Under the pieces are notes generated by a model that worked only from the letters and a program-made list of their open reading frames with translations, was not told where the DNA came from and did not search any database. Below, one piece after another: positions 52,995 through 60,133 of a stretch of DNA of 64,000 nucleotides. Source of the stretch: Streptomyces sp. S465 (lineage in GTDB: Bacteria; Actinomycetota; Actinomycetes; Streptomycetales; Streptomycetaceae); contig NZ_CP114036.1 of NCBI RefSeq assembly GCF_026898115.1, positions 5,016,001-5,080,000 of the forward strand, written 5' to 3'. The position numbers and the translations under genes are program-made. Within the stretch, counting starts at the first letter, position 1. The number at the start of each line of letters is the position of its first letter.

Positions 52995-53915
52995 GTGTCC
53001 GGATTCGTCGAAAAGCCCGAGCCGGTCGAGGTTCCGGGCCTTCAGCACCTGCACACCGGCAAGGTGCGCGACCTCTACCGGAACGAGCGCGGCGAACTCG
53101 TCATGGTCGCGAGCGACCGGATCTCCGCCTACGACTGGGTCCTGCCGACCGAGATCCCCGAGAAGGGCAAGATCCTCACCCAGCTCTCCCTCTGGTGGTT
53201 CGATCTGCTCGCCGATCTCGTCCCCAACCACGTCCTGTCCACCGAGCTTCCCCCCGGCGCCCCCGCCGACTGGGAGGGCCGCACCCTGGTGTGCCGGTCG
53301 CTGCGGATGGTCCCGGTCGAATGCGTGGCCCGCGGCTATCTGACCGGCTCCGGCCTGGCCGAGTACCGCGAGAGCCGTACGGTGTGCGGGATCGCCCTGC
53401 CCGAGGGACTGACCGACGGCTCCGAGCTGCCCTCCCCGATCTTCACCCCGGCCACCAAGGCCGAGGTCGGCGAGCACGATGAGAACGTGGCGTACGAGGA
53501 GGTGGTGCACCGGGTCGGTGCCGAGCCCGCCGCCCAGCTGCGCCAGGCCACCCTCGCCGTCTACAACCGGGCCCGGGAGATCGCCCGCGCCCGGGGGATC
53601 ATCCTCGCCGACACCAAGTTCGAGTTCGGCTACGCGGAGGCGACCGTGGGCGCGGAGGGCGCCGAGCCGGTGCTCGCCGACGAGGTGCTGACCCCGGACT
53701 CCTCCCGCTTCTGGCCCGCCGACCAGTGGCAGCCCGGCCGCGCGCAGCCGTCCTTCGACAAGCAGTACGTCCGCGACTGGCTGACCTCCCCGGCCTCCGG
53801 CTGGGACCGCACCGCCGAGCAGCCGCCGCCCCCGCTCCCGGCGGAGGTCGTCGAGCGGACGCGGGCGAAGTACGCGGAGGCTTACGAGCTGCTGACCGGC
53901 ACCAGCTGGGCGTAA
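52995..53915 (+). CDS. purC: SAICAR synthetase
   Basis: PurC (306 residues) condenses aspartate with CAIR using ATP, purine step eight. Motifs are HTGKVRDLYRN, VASDRISAYDWVLPTEIPEKGKILTQLSLWWF, CVARGYLTGSGLAEY, and the substrate-binding DTKFEFGYAE and DEVLTPDSSRFWPA. GGAGGAAGC precedes the GTG at 52995. Longer than E. coli PurC because it belongs to the eukaryote/actinobacterial-like branch with an extended C-terminus. Two hairpins follow. Confidence 0.97.
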   Translation: MSGFVEKPEPVEVPGLQHLHTGKVRDLYRNERGELVMVASDRISAYDWVLPTEIPEKGKILTQLSLWWFDLLADLVPNHVLSTELPPGAPADWEGRTLVCRSLRMVPVECVARGYLTGSGLAEYRESRTVCGIALPEGLTDGSELPSPIFTPATKAEVGEHDENVAYEEVVHRVGAEPAAQLRQATLAVYNRAREIARARGIILADTKFEFGYAEATVGAEGAEPVLADEVLTPDSSRFWPADQWQPGRAQPSFDKQYVRDWLTSPASGWDRTAEQPPPPLPAEVVERTRAKYAEAYELLTGTSWA

Positions 53916-53950
53916 GGGCGGAGAAGGACCGAGGGCCCCGGAAACGCGTT

Positions 53951-53971
53951 CCAGGGCCTTCAGGGCCCTGG
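53951..53971 (+). terminator. Hairpin after purC
   Basis: CCAGGGCC-TTCAG-GGCCCTGG, a perfect 8-bp stem, 36 bp after the purC stop. Confidence 0.75.
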
Positions 53972-53996
53972 ACACATCAGGACTCCCAGGAACGAC

Positions 53997-54028
53997 CAAG
54001 GGCCCCGGCCGATCGGCCGGGGCCCTTG
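53997..54028. terminator. Terminator of tRNA-Gly and purC (32-nt palindrome)
   Basis: CAAGGGCCCCGGCC-GATC-GGCCGGGGCCCTTG is a perfect palindrome lying 10 bp from the 3' end of the leftward tRNA-Gly and also downstream of purC, so it can stop both. Confidence 0.85.
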
Positions 54029-54038
54029 ATGTCCACCG

Positions 54039-54111
54039 AGCGGACGACGAGGCTCGAACTCGCGACCTCAACCTTGGCAAGGTTGCGCTCTACCAACTGA
54101 GCTACGTCCGC
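54039..54111 (-). tRNA. tRNA-Gly (GCC)
   Basis: On the leftward strand a 73-nt cloverleaf forms: acceptor GCGGACG/CGTCCGC, D-loop with AGTTGGTA (G18G19 present), anticodon loop TTGCCAA (GCC) and a normal T-arm with GTTCGAG. CCA is not encoded. Confidence 0.95.
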
Positions 54112-54238
54112 CTGCGCCGGACTTCTCCGGTTCGACGCGTCTCTACTATAACCAAACCTCCGACCGGTGAACTACCACCCTCGTGTCGGGGCCGCCCCGG
54201 GCGGCGCGACGGCGGCCGCCGCGCAGGCGGCGGAGCGC

Positions 54239-54859
54239 TCAGAACCAGCCGCGTTCCCGGGCGATCCGCGCCGCCGCGTGCCGGTTCTCCGCCCCCAGCT
54301 TCGCCGCCGCGGCCGACAGATAGTTCCGGACCGTCCCCGGGGAGAGCCCGGCGCGCTGGGCGATCTCCGCGATGGAGGCGCCGTCCGTCGCCAGCTCCAG
54401 CAGCTCCGCCTCCCGCGCGGTCAGCGGGGAGTCCCCGGCGCCGATCGCGTCGGCCGCCAGGCCCGGGTCGACATAGCGGGACCCGCCGTGCACCGTGCGG
54501 ATGATCTCCGCCAGCCGCTGCGCGGACGTGGTCTTCGGCACGAAACCGCGCACCCCCGCCGCCAGCGCCCGCTTGAGGTGGCCCGGCCGGCCGTGGCTGG
54601 TCACGATCATCGACCGGCAGCCGGGCAGCTCCGACCGGAGCGCCGCGGCCACCGACACGCCGTCCGCCTCCGGCATCTGGAGGTCCAGCACCGCCACATC
54701 GGGCCGGTGCGCCCGCGCCATCGCCAGCGCCTCGGGCCCGGACGCCGCCTCCGCGACCACCAGCAGATCGTCCTCCAGCGCCAGCAGGGCGGCCAGGGCA
54801 CCCCGGATCAGATGCTCGTCGTCGGCCAGCAGCACCCGGATCGCCGCGGTGTCGTTCAC
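54239..54859 (-). CDS. NarL/DesR-type response regulator
   Basis: This 206-residue regulator has a receiver domain (about 7-122; acidic pocket LLADDEHLIRGALAALL, phospho-Asp in VAVLDLQMPEADG, Thr in MIVTSHG, Lys in FVPKTTSAQ). It also has a LuxR-type DNA-binding domain (about 140-205; LTAREAELLELATDGASIAEIAQRAGLSPGTVRNYLSAA). It overlaps the kinase gene by four bases and is cotranscribed with the ABC genes. It likely controls them through the TGTCATC sites at 58097. Confidence 0.95.
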   Translation of the reverse strand: MNDTAAIRVLLADDEHLIRGALAALLALEDDLLVVAEAASGPEALAMARAHRPDVAVLDLQMPEADGVSVAAALRSELPGCRSMIVTSHGRPGHLKRALAAGVRGFVPKTTSAQRLAEIIRTVHGGSRYVDPGLAADAIGAGDSPLTAREAELLELATDGASIAEIAQRAGLSPGTVRNYLSAAAAKLGAENRHAAARIARERGWF

Positions 54860-56202
54860 ACGTCCCCTTCCAGCGGAACCTCGGCCCGCAGCCGGTACAC
54901 GCCGCCCGCCCTCGGGCCCGACTCCAGGGTGCCGCCCAGCGGCGCCAGCCGCTCCCGCAACCCCTTGAGCCCGTTCCCCGAGCCGCTTCCCGCACCATTC
55001 CCCGAGCCGGCGCCCGCACCGTTCCCCGAGCCGCTTCCCGCACCGTTCCCCGAGCCGCTTCCCGCGCCGGTGTCCGAGCCGCTTCGCGCACCGTCCCCCG
55101 CACCGGTGCCCGCGCCGACGCCCACCGCGTCCGGCACTCCGTCATTTTCCATCAGCAGCACCGCCGTTCGGTCCCCTCCCGGCCGGGACGCCACCTTCAG
55201 CCGTACGGTGCAGCGGGCCGCGTCCGCGTGCCGCAGGACGTTCGTCGCCCCCTCGCGGACCACCCAGCCCAGCGCGGACCGCACCGTCCCGGGCAGCTCC
55301 ACCCCGCCGCCGTCGCCCTCGATCCGGCAGTCCACCCGGGCCGCCCGCAGCACCGACCGGGCACCGGCCAGTTCCACCTGGAGATCCGCCTCCCGGTAGC
55401 CACGGACCACGTCCTGGACCTCCGCCTGCGACTCCCGCGCGATCCGCTGCACCTCCACCATCAGGGCCTCCGCCTCCGGCCTCCCCCGCCGGGCCAGACG
55501 CGCCGCCAGTTCGCCCTTGAGCGCGATCAGCGCGAGGTTGCGGCCCACCACGTCGTGCAGGTCCCGGCCGAACCGCAGCCGCTCCTCCGCGACCGCCAGC
55601 CGTGCCTGTGCCTCCCGGGACTCGTCCAGCTCCCACATCACCGCCAGCACCCACACCGAGCTGCGGACGGTCAGCAGGCACAGGGCGCCCATCAGGGCCA
55701 CGGCCACGACGGCCACCACCGGGGCGGAAATCCCGGGCCGGACCACCGCCTCCGCCAGGGCCACCGCCACCGCGAGCCCCGTGTGCACCTCGGTGAACCG
55801 GCGGATCGACACCAGCAGCGCGTACGCGGAGGAGAAGGGCGCCACGCTCAGCACGATCAGCGGCACGACCTGCCCGGGTTCCCGCGGCCCGGCGTCGAGC
55901 GCCACCGCGAGCCCCAGGCCAACGACCACCGTTGCCACGGCCACGGTGGGAGCCCACGGCTCCACCGGCCGGTCGCGCAACCGGTGGTCGAGCCCCCTGC
56001 GCAGCAGCGGCACGGTGAGCAGGAGCTGCGCCAGGGACACGCCGATCATCGTCCACGCGAGCGGAGCCGGGCCGTCCCGCAGCGCCGGCGCCAGGGCGTT
56101 GGCCAGCACGATGGGGTAGATCCACGGCACCATGTACAACGTCCACCGGGTGTACAGCTCGACCCGGGTGAGCCGGCTGTGCCCGCGCCATCGCCGTATC
56201 AC
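54856..56202 (-). CDS. DesK-type sensor histidine kinase
   Basis: This 448-residue kinase has about six membrane helices (about 22-200), then HisKA_3-type phosphoacceptor FGRDLHDVVGRNLALIALKGEL (His about 217) and an HATPase domain (GWVVREGATNVLRHADA, N-box). Between the N-box strand and the final GLKGLRERLAPLGG motif sits an insertion of about 55 residues of Gly-Ser/Gly-Asn repeats (GSGNGAGSGSG), coded by a 24-bp-like DNA repeat at about 54960-55120. The insert falls at the ATP-lid position. Overlap with the response regulator gene shows coupled translation. Confidence 0.93.
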   Translation of the reverse strand: MIRRWRGHSRLTRVELYTRWTLYMVPWIYPIVLANALAPALRDGPAPLAWTMIGVSLAQLLLTVPLLRRGLDHRLRDRPVEPWAPTVAVATVVVGLGLAVALDAGPREPGQVVPLIVLSVAPFSSAYALLVSIRRFTEVHTGLAVAVALAEAVVRPGISAPVVAVVAVALMGALCLLTVRSSVWVLAVMWELDESREAQARLAVAEERLRFGRDLHDVVGRNLALIALKGELAARLARRGRPEAEALMVEVQRIARESQAEVQDVVRGYREADLQVELAGARSVLRAARVDCRIEGDGGGVELPGTVRSALGWVVREGATNVLRHADAARCTVRLKVASRPGGDRTAVLLMENDGVPDAVGVGAGTGAGDGARSGSDTGAGSGSGNGAGSGSGNGAGAGSGNGAGSGSGNGLKGLRERLAPLGGTLESGPRAGGVYRLRAEVPLEGDV

Positions 56203-56230
56203 GTGCCCCGTACCCCCGCTCCGCCGCCGC

Positions 56231-57055
56231 TCAGCGCCTCGGCTCCCAGAAGAACCGCCTCCGTACGGTCCACCATGCCAGCACCGTCCAGGCCACGGAC
56301 GTCACCAGGGTCCCGAACACCTCCGGCACGCTCATCCCGCCGTCCCATCCGCCCCGGACGAGGGCGACGACCGGGGTCAGCGGCAGCCGTTCGCACACCG
56401 CCGCGACCTGGTCCGGCATCACCTCCAGCGGTACGAACAGCCCGCTGGCCAGCATCGACACCAGCATCATCGGCATCGGCGTCAGCTGCGCGGACTCCGC
56501 GGTCCTGGTGTAGGCGGCCGTCGCGGCGGCCAGCGCCACCATCTGCGCCAGCCCGATCGCCACCCCGGCCACGGCCAGATACGGGGCCTTCGGGGCCGGT
56601 ACGTCCAGGGCGATCCCCACGCACACCACCAGCAGTACGCATTGGGCGAGCCCCATCAGGACGGCCGGCAGCGCCGACCCGGCCAGGATCTCGGTGTCGG
56701 TGGGCTCTCCGGCGCGCAGCCGCTTGAGCACCAGCTCCTCACGCCGGATCACATACACGCCCACGAGGTTCATATAGACCGCGAGGACCAGGGCCAGGCC
56801 GATCGAACCGGGCAGGACCAGCATGCCCAGCGACAGACCCGCCTCCTCCAGGTCGATGTCCTTGGTGACCGAGGTCATGCTGAGCGTCAGCGCGCCGGGC
56901 AGCAGCAGGGCGTAGCTGAGCGCCGCCTTGTTCCGCAGCAGCAGCGTCAGTTCGGCGCGGCCGAGGGAGAGCACCCGGTCCTTGGCGGTGGTCCGGGCCG
57001 GACCGGCGGCCGTGGCGGTTGTGGTCGTAGTCGTAGTCGTAGTCGTCGTGTTCAT
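56231..57055 (-). CDS. ABC-2-type permease with poly-threonine N-terminus
   Basis: This 274-residue permease has about six helices (LSYALLLPGALTLSMTSV, LVLPGSIGLALVLAVYMNLV, ...). The conserved ABC-2 pattern YVIRREELVLKRLRAGEPTDTEILAGSALP is seen. Its start MNTTTTTTTTTTTAT is a run of eleven threonines encoded by ACG/ACT alternation, a hexanucleotide microsatellite. It is coupled to the ATPase by a 4-base overlap and is part of the two-component/ABC operon. Confidence 0.93.
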   Translation of the reverse strand: MNTTTTTTTTTTTATAAGPARTTAKDRVLSLGRAELTLLLRNKAALSYALLLPGALTLSMTSVTKDIDLEEAGLSLGMLVLPGSIGLALVLAVYMNLVGVYVIRREELVLKRLRAGEPTDTEILAGSALPAVLMGLAQCVLLVVCVGIALDVPAPKAPYLAVAGVAIGLAQMVALAAATAAYTRTAESAQLTPMPMMLVSMLASGLFVPLEVMPDQVAAVCERLPLTPVVALVRGGWDGGMSVPEVFGTLVTSVAWTVLAWWTVRRRFFWEPRR

Positions 57056-58053
57056 CGCGTCGCCCCCGCCGTCGTTCCGACCGTCGCTCCCGTCGTCTCG
57101 CGCTCCGGCGGTGCTCCCGCCTCCAGTTGGCGGGCGATGTGCAGGAACGCTTCCTCCAGTGAGGCCGACCGGGCGTCGAGACCGGTCAGTTCGATCCGCC
57201 GGTCCCGTGCCCAGAGCAGCACCTCGGTCGCCGTGTGCTGGAGATCCCGGGTGCGCAGCAGTACGGTGCGGTCCGCCGACTCGGAGGTGGTGGCGCCCAG
57301 CCGGCCGGCCGGCGGCACCTCCTCGGGGCGGACGCCGGCGGGGAGGGTGAAGGAGAGCCGGGAGGGCCGCTCGGCCACGATGTCGGCGACCCGGCCCGAG
57401 GTGGCGATCCGTCCCGCGTGCATGATCGCCAGCCGGTCGGCCAGCGACTCGGCCTCCTCCAGATAGTGCGTGGTCAGCAGGACGGTGGTGCCCTCGTCCC
57501 GCAGGGCGCGCACCAGTTTCCAGGTCTCCCGCCGGCTCTCCGCGTCCAGGCCGGTGGTCGGCTCGTCGAGGAAGAGCACCTCGGGGCGGCCCAGCAGCGC
57601 GAGCGCCAGGTCCAGCCGGCGGCGCTCACCGCCGGAGAGCATCTTGACCCGGACGTTCCGGCGCCCGGTGAGCCCGACCAGCTCCAGGCCCTCCTCCACC
57701 GGCCGGGCGCCGCTGGTGCAGCCCGCCCACATCCGCGCGGTCTCGAGGGCCGTCAGCTCGGGCGGGAAGCCGCCCTCCTGGAGCATCACCCCGATCCGCG
57801 GCCGGACCTCGGCCCGTTCCCGGTACGGGTCGTGGCCGAGCACCCGCACCGTGCCGCCGGTCGGGGCGGCGAGCCCCTCCAGCAGTTCCACGGTGGAGGT
57901 CTTGCCCGCGCCGTTCGTGCCCAGCAGGGCGAACAGTTCCCCGCGGGCCACCGAGAAGGAGACCCCCCGTACCGCGTCGAAGCCCTGCGCCCCGGCGGGT
58001 CCGTATCTGCGCCGCAGGTCGTTCACGTCGATCGCGCTGTCACCGGCATCCAT
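57052..58053 (-). CDS. ABC transporter ATP-binding protein
   Basis: This 333-residue ATPase has Walker A LLGTNGAGKTSTVELL, signature MLSGGERRRLDLALALLG, Walker B VLFLDEPTTGLDAESR and the switch His in LLTTHYLEEAESL. About 90 C-terminal residues form the usual drug-exporter extension. It is the first gene of the leftward operon: ATPase, permease, kinase, regulator. The repeated TGTCATC/GATGACA sites lie 44-75 bp upstream of its start. Confidence 0.96.
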   Translation of the reverse strand: MDAGDSAIDVNDLRRRYGPAGAQGFDAVRGVSFSVARGELFALLGTNGAGKTSTVELLEGLAAPTGGTVRVLGHDPYRERAEVRPRIGVMLQEGGFPPELTALETARMWAGCTSGARPVEEGLELVGLTGRRNVRVKMLSGGERRRLDLALALLGRPEVLFLDEPTTGLDAESRRETWKLVRALRDEGTTVLLTTHYLEEAESLADRLAIMHAGRIATSGRVADIVAERPSRLSFTLPAGVRPEEVPPAGRLGATTSESADRTVLLRTRDLQHTATEVLLWARDRRIELTGLDARSASLEEAFLHIARQLEAGAPPERETTGATVGTTAGATR

Positions 58054-58096
58054 GGCTCCAGGCTTCCGCCGCCCGGACGGCCGGGGTAGTGCGCGC

Positions 58097-58128
58097 TGTC
58101 ATCAGTCCCGATGACAAATGTCATCGGG
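58097..58128. promoter_or_regulatory. Repeated TGTCATC/GATGACA operator
   Basis: TGTCATC (58097-58103), GATGACA (58110-58116) and TGTCATC (58119-58125) form two overlapping inverted repeats; the second is perfect over 10 bp (CCCGATGACA-AA-TGTCATCGGG, 58107-58128). Position and symmetry fit autoregulation by the operon's NarL-type regulator. Confidence 0.65.
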
Positions 58129-58185
58129 TGACGGCCGGACCGAAGAGGCGCCGAAGAAAGGGGACTTGATGAGGGGAAACACACA

Positions 58186-58212
58186 AGGCGCCGGTCGATT
58201 CGACCGGCGCCT
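58186..58212. terminator. Terminator of the second tRNA-Gly
   Basis: AGGCGCCGGTCG-ATT-CGACCGGCGCCT, a perfect 12-bp stem with a 3-nt loop, lies 9 bp beyond the 3' end of the leftward tRNA. Confidence 0.85.
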
Positions 58213-58221
58213 CATATCTGG

Positions 58222-58294
58222 AGCGGACGACGAGATTCGAACTCGCGACCCTCACCTTGGCAAGGTGATGCTCTACCAACTGAGCCACGTCCGC
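58222..58294 (-). tRNA. tRNA-Gly (GCC), second copy
   Basis: A 73-nt leftward cloverleaf with acceptor GCGGACG/CGTCCGC, D-loop AGTTGGTA, anticodon loop TTGCCAA and T-loop GTTCGAATC. It differs from the copy at 54039 mainly in the anticodon stem (CACC in place of AACC) and T-stem details. Confidence 0.95.
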
Positions 58295-58374
58295 ATGCCT
58301 CCGATCAGCTTTCACCGATCGGCGCGTGCACCACTCTACCTGATCCTCTTCGCAAGAGGGTGGCAGGCGATGAG

Positions 58375-58446
58375 AGCGGGTGACAGGGATCGCACACTGC
58401 GCCTCCCCCTTGGAAAGGGGGCGCTCTACTACTGAGCTACACCCGC
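58375..58446 (-). tRNA. Non-canonical tRNA-Gly (UCC)
   Basis: A 72-nt leftward sequence has a perfect 7-bp acceptor stem (GCGGGTG/CACCCGC), a D-stem GCTC/GAGC and a perfect 5-bp anticodon stem CCCCC/GGGGG with loop TTTCCAA (anticodon UCC, glycine). The D-loop is AGTAGTA, with A for G18. The T-arm reads CAGTG-TGCGATC-CCTGT: position 55 is G (GUGC replaces GUUC), and normal T-stem pairs are lost, though a GCAG/CTGT stem is possible. Intact acceptor and anticodon arms argue against a pseudogene. It lies just upstream of the second tRNA-Gly. Confidence 0.8.
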
Positions 58447-58550
58447 ATGGTGTCTTCCTCGGGGTTTCGGCCTTTCGGCCTTGCCCCTCGGCGTGCTCCA
58501 GACTCTAGCGGATCACCCGGGGTGCTGTGCAACTCGGCTGAACGGGCCAC

Positions 58551-58868
58551 TCAGGCGGACTCGTTGAAGGCCTCGTAGACCTTCTTGGGAATGCGGCCGC
58601 GCGGGGGCACCTCCATGCCGTGCGACCTGGCCCAGGCGCGCACCGCGGCCGGGTCCGGGGCGACGGCGGTGCGGCGGTACGTCTTGCCCGAGCGGGCCCG
58701 CTTGCGGCCGGCCTCCACGTACGGCGCGAGAGCGTCGCGCAGTTTCGACGCATTGGCAGAGTTGAGGTCGATCTCGTACATCTTGCCGTCGAGTCCGAAC
58801 GTGACCGTCTCTTCCGCTTCGCCTCCTTCGAGGTCGTCGGAGAGCGTGACCACTACGCGCTGCGCCAC
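58551..58868 (-). CDS. lsr2: Lsr2-family nucleoid-associated protein
   Basis: This 105-residue protein silences AT-rich DNA in actinobacteria. The N-terminal dimerisation domain (VVVTLSDDLEGGEAEETVTFGLDGKMYEIDLN) is followed by a basic hinge and the C-terminal DNA-binding domain ending RGRIPKKVYEAFNES, with the AT-hook-like RGR. The position beside purS identifies the copy called LsrL in Streptomyces (from memory), the paralogue of the main Lsr2. The GTG start at 58868 follows AAAGGACCG. The upstream gap is relatively AT-rich, so it may bind its own promoter. Confidence 0.93.
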   Translation of the reverse strand: MAQRVVVTLSDDLEGGEAEETVTFGLDGKMYEIDLNSANASKLRDALAPYVEAGRKRARSGKTYRRTAVAPDPAAVRAWARSHGMEVPPRGRIPKKVYEAFNESA

Positions 58869-59092
58869 GGATATCGGTCCTTTCGGGCTGCATCGATGCG
58901 TTGACGTGCAAAGATGTCAGCTGTCCAGTTGTTGTCGAACAATGCTTTTTCATTTGTACAGCTACTGGCATTGCATTGTGAACCCCGGTAATTCCATCCG
59001 CGTGTCATGCCGCGACCCGGACCTTACGTTTTTCCATGACCTTTCCCTGTCAGGTGCCGCCGACGATGCTTAAACGTGACCGAACCCCTGTT

Positions 59093-59108
59093 ATCTACTC
59101 GCGTAGAT
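59093..59108. promoter_or_regulatory. Inverted repeat upstream of purS
   Basis: ATCTAC-TCGC-GTAGAT is a perfect 6-bp inverted repeat 63 bp before the purS start, just ahead of a possible -10 box TAGGCT (59121-59126). It is a candidate operator for the purSQL operon. The 58869-59171 gap carries no gene. Confidence 0.55.
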
Positions 59109-59171
59109 TTTTCGCCGGGGTAGGCTTGGGCTACCGCCTTACGCACCAGCACCACACCACCGGGAGTGCCA

Positions 59172-59456
59172 GTGGCACGCGTCGTAGTCGACGTCATGCT
59201 CAAGCCGGAGATCCTCGACCCCCAGGGCCAGGCGGTGCAGCGAGCACTGCCCCGCCTCGGTTTCGAGGGGATCGCCGATGTCCGTCAGGGCAAGCGCTTT
59301 GAACTCGAGGTGGAGGGCCCGGTCGATGACGCCGCCCTCGCCCGTATCCATGAGATCGCCGAGACCTTCCTCGCGAACACCGTGATCGAAGACTTCTCCG
59401 TGAAGGTCGAGGTCGGCGAGGGTGCCGACGCCGCCGCCGGGAAGGCGGGATCGTGA
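59172..59456 (+). CDS. purS: FGAM synthase subunit PurS
   Basis: This 94-residue subunit joins PurQ and PurL into the multi-subunit formylglycinamidine synthase. The sequence (ARVVVDVMLKPEILDPQGQAVQRAL, then VRQGKRFELEVEG) matches PurS throughout. GTG 59172 follows GGGAG five bases away; GTG 59166 has no spacing. Its stop overlaps purQ by four bases (GTGA), so the operon is coupled. Confidence 0.97.
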   Translation: MARVVVDVMLKPEILDPQGQAVQRALPRLGFEGIADVRQGKRFELEVEGPVDDAALARIHEIAETFLANTVIEDFSVKVEVGEGADAAAGKAGS

Positions 59457-60133
59457 CCGCGCGCGTCGGAGTCGTCACCTTCCCCGGCACGCTCGACGAT
59501 CGCGACACCCAGCGCGCGGTCCGCACCGCCGGACTGGAAGCCGTACCGCTGTGGCACCGTGACAAGGACCTCAAGCAGGTCGACGCGGTGATCCTGCCGG
59601 GCGGCTTCTCCTATGGCGACTATCTCCGGGCCGGAGCGATCTCCCGGTTCTCCCCGGTAATGGAGTCGGTGATCGACCAGGCGAAGGCCGGTATGCCGGT
59701 GCTTGGCATCTGCAATGGCTTCCAGGTTCTCACCGAGACCCATCTGCTCCCAGGTGCGATGCTGCGGAACAACCATCTGCACTTCATCTGCCGTGATCAG
59801 AAGTTGCGAGTGGAAAACGCGGAGACCGCCTGGACCCGCTCCTACGAGCAGGGCCAGGAGATCAACATCCCGTTGAAGAACATCGACGGCCGCTATGTCG
59901 CCGATGAGCGCGTCCTCGATGAACTCGAGGCCGAGGGGCGCGTCGTCTTCCGCTATCGGGAGCTCAACCCCAACGGCTCGCTGCGCGACATCGCCGGTAT
60001 CTCCAATGCGGCCGGCAATGTCGTCGGCCTCATGCCCCACCCCGAGCACGCCGTCGAACCGCTGATCGGCACCGGTCGCACCGACGGCCTCGGATTCTTC
60101 ACCTCGATCCTCAAGAGGCTGGTCAGCGCATGA
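59453..60133 (+). CDS. purQ: FGAM synthase glutaminase subunit PurQ
   Basis: PurQ (226 residues) releases ammonia from glutamine for PurL. It is a class I glutamine amidotransferase with the nucleophile elbow PVLGICNGFQVLTE (Cys) and the catalytic pair in LMPHPEHAVEP (His, Glu). GTG 59453 overlaps purS and the stop overlaps purL by four bases. It reads ARVGVVTFPGTLDDRDTQRAV at its start, as PurQ proteins do. Confidence 0.98.
   Translation: MTARVGVVTFPGTLDDRDTQRAVRTAGLEAVPLWHRDKDLKQVDAVILPGGFSYGDYLRAGAISRFSPVMESVIDQAKAGMPVLGICNGFQVLTETHLLPGAMLRNNHLHFICRDQKLRVENAETAWTRSYEQGQEINIPLKNIDGRYVADERVLDELEAEGRVVFRYRELNPNGSLRDIAGISNAAGNVVGLMPHPEHAVEPLIGTGRTDGLGFFTSILKRLVSA

Noticed and set aside
58375..58446. 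Third tRNA as a plain pseudogene
   Set aside because: Acceptor and anticodon arms have no mismatch and the changes fall only in the D-loop/T-arm contact, so random decay is unlikely; listed as a non-canonical tRNA instead.
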